Made by a program: the position numbers and the translations under genes. A stretch of 6,476 nucleotides of DNA from JASFRS01 sp050114795. Its GTDB lineage: Bacteria; Pseudomonadota; Alphaproteobacteria; Sphingomonadales; CAKZYD01. Where the stretch lies: NCBI GenBank assembly GCA_050114795.1, contig JASFRS010000142.1, positions 1 through 6,476 of the forward strand, read 5' to 3'. The notes under the pieces were generated by a model that was given only the letters and a program-made list of their open reading frames with translations, did not search any database and was not told the DNA's origin. Positions 6,181 to 6,476 of the stretch are shown here, piece by piece (within the stretch, counting starts at the first letter, position 1; each line of letters starts with the position of its first letter).

Positions 6181-6476
6181 TTAAACATATTGTATATAAA
6201 TATATATATTTAATAATTTCACAAAATCAAAACACTACATCTTTATTTTAAATACAAAATAAAACAAAAAAAATATTAACGCCGGAATTATTTTATATAA
6301 AAATCCATTAACCTTTTGTAATACAAACATATATTTAATATTGAATATAATATAAATATAAATTTAATATATAATTTCATATTCAATATAATGTTGATTT
6401 TTTACAACATGAATTATTACTTATATTAACATTCAATTTTGCGTTTGATAAAATACTTATCCTCTGATTTTTTTAT
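6181..6476. other. Extreme AT-rich non-coding block
   Basis: I count 44 G or C in these 296 bases (about 15% GC), far below the genes beside it. There is no reading frame of useful length on either strand and no RNA gene I recognise. It contains many TA steps, a 16-bp AT palindrome (6197-6212), an all-AT inverted repeat TTTATTTT/AAAATAAA (6242-6249 and 6256-6263), and a longer inverted repeat listed separately. It may be the far upstream control region of the minus-strand gene, a binding area for an AT-seeking silencer, or the edge of an unrelated element to the right of the window. Confidence 0.7.
6338..6389. repeat. 11-bp inverted repeat with 30-base spacer
   Basis: ATATTGAATAT (6338-6348) and ATATTCAATAT (6379-6389) are perfect reverse complements. 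A second, short one follows at once: ATGTTG (6391-6396) and CAACAT (6405-6410) around an eight-base loop. In DNA this rich in A and T such repeats arise easily by chance, so a function is not claimed. Confidence 0.5.

Noticed and set aside
6457..6465. DnaA-box-like TTATCCTCT in the AT-rich block, suggesting an origin
   Set aside because: Only seven of nine bases match and there is one copy; no cluster of boxes and no dnaA, parA or hemE-type neighbours are seen.
6181..6476. CRISPR array, tRNA or small RNA in the AT-rich block
   Set aside because: No regularly spaced repeats, no cloverleaf-compatible stems and no GC-rich hairpin with a T-tract are visible.

Overview
The window looks like a chromosomal stretch of an alphaproteobacterium of moderate GC content. 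The coding DNA is mixed in composition: sampled 60-base lines of the receptor gene hold about 38 to 60% G+C. Placement rests on the M23 endopeptidase, whose sequence style is typical of alphaproteobacteria, on a large TonB-dependent receptor with an EEIIVTGSRI-type N-terminus, and on a TPR/putative 2OG-Fe(II) oxygenase fusion. The last two are typical of sphingomonad, kordiimonad and hyphomonad genomes. The order is an inference from memory of protein families; no genus can be given.

Layout, left to right. (1) Positions 1-533 hold the 3' part of an M23 metalloendopeptidase gene that begins outside the window. (2) A 60-base gap carries a perfect 19-bp tandem duplication. (3) Positions 594-1145 encode a small exported protein with a conserved C-x(11)-CYD motif and a C-terminal beta-rich domain; its function is unknown. 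(4) A 239-base leader (1146-1384) carries two adjacent perfect hairpins just ahead of a strong ribosome binding site. (5) Positions 1385-4186 encode a complete 933-residue TonB-dependent outer-membrane receptor that starts with GTG. (6) A strong intrinsic terminator (4212-4239), probably working in both directions, separates it from a convergent gene. (7) Positions 4250-6076 on the minus strand encode a 608-residue cytoplasmic protein made of about ten TPR-like units and a C-terminal putative 2OG-Fe(II) oxygenase domain. (8) Upstream of it, positions 6077-6180 hold a likely promoter with two direct repeats 35 bp apart. Positions 6181-6476 are an extreme AT-rich block (44 G/C in 296 bases, about 15% GC) with no credible gene.

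How the genes may work together. The first two genes face the cell envelope: peptidoglycan hydrolysis and an exported small protein. They may be co-transcribed. The receptor imports an unidentified substrate across the outer membrane. The TPR-oxygenase lacks a signal peptide and probably acts in the cytoplasm; a functional link to the receptor is possible from proximity and from similar pairings I recall elsewhere, but the convergent arrangement means they are not one operon.

Nothing here is a clearly new system. The parts most worth a second look are the double-hairpin leader of the receptor, the paired direct repeats over the oxygenase promoter, the AT-rich block, and the oxygenase domain with an HVHE sequence where an HxD motif would be expected.
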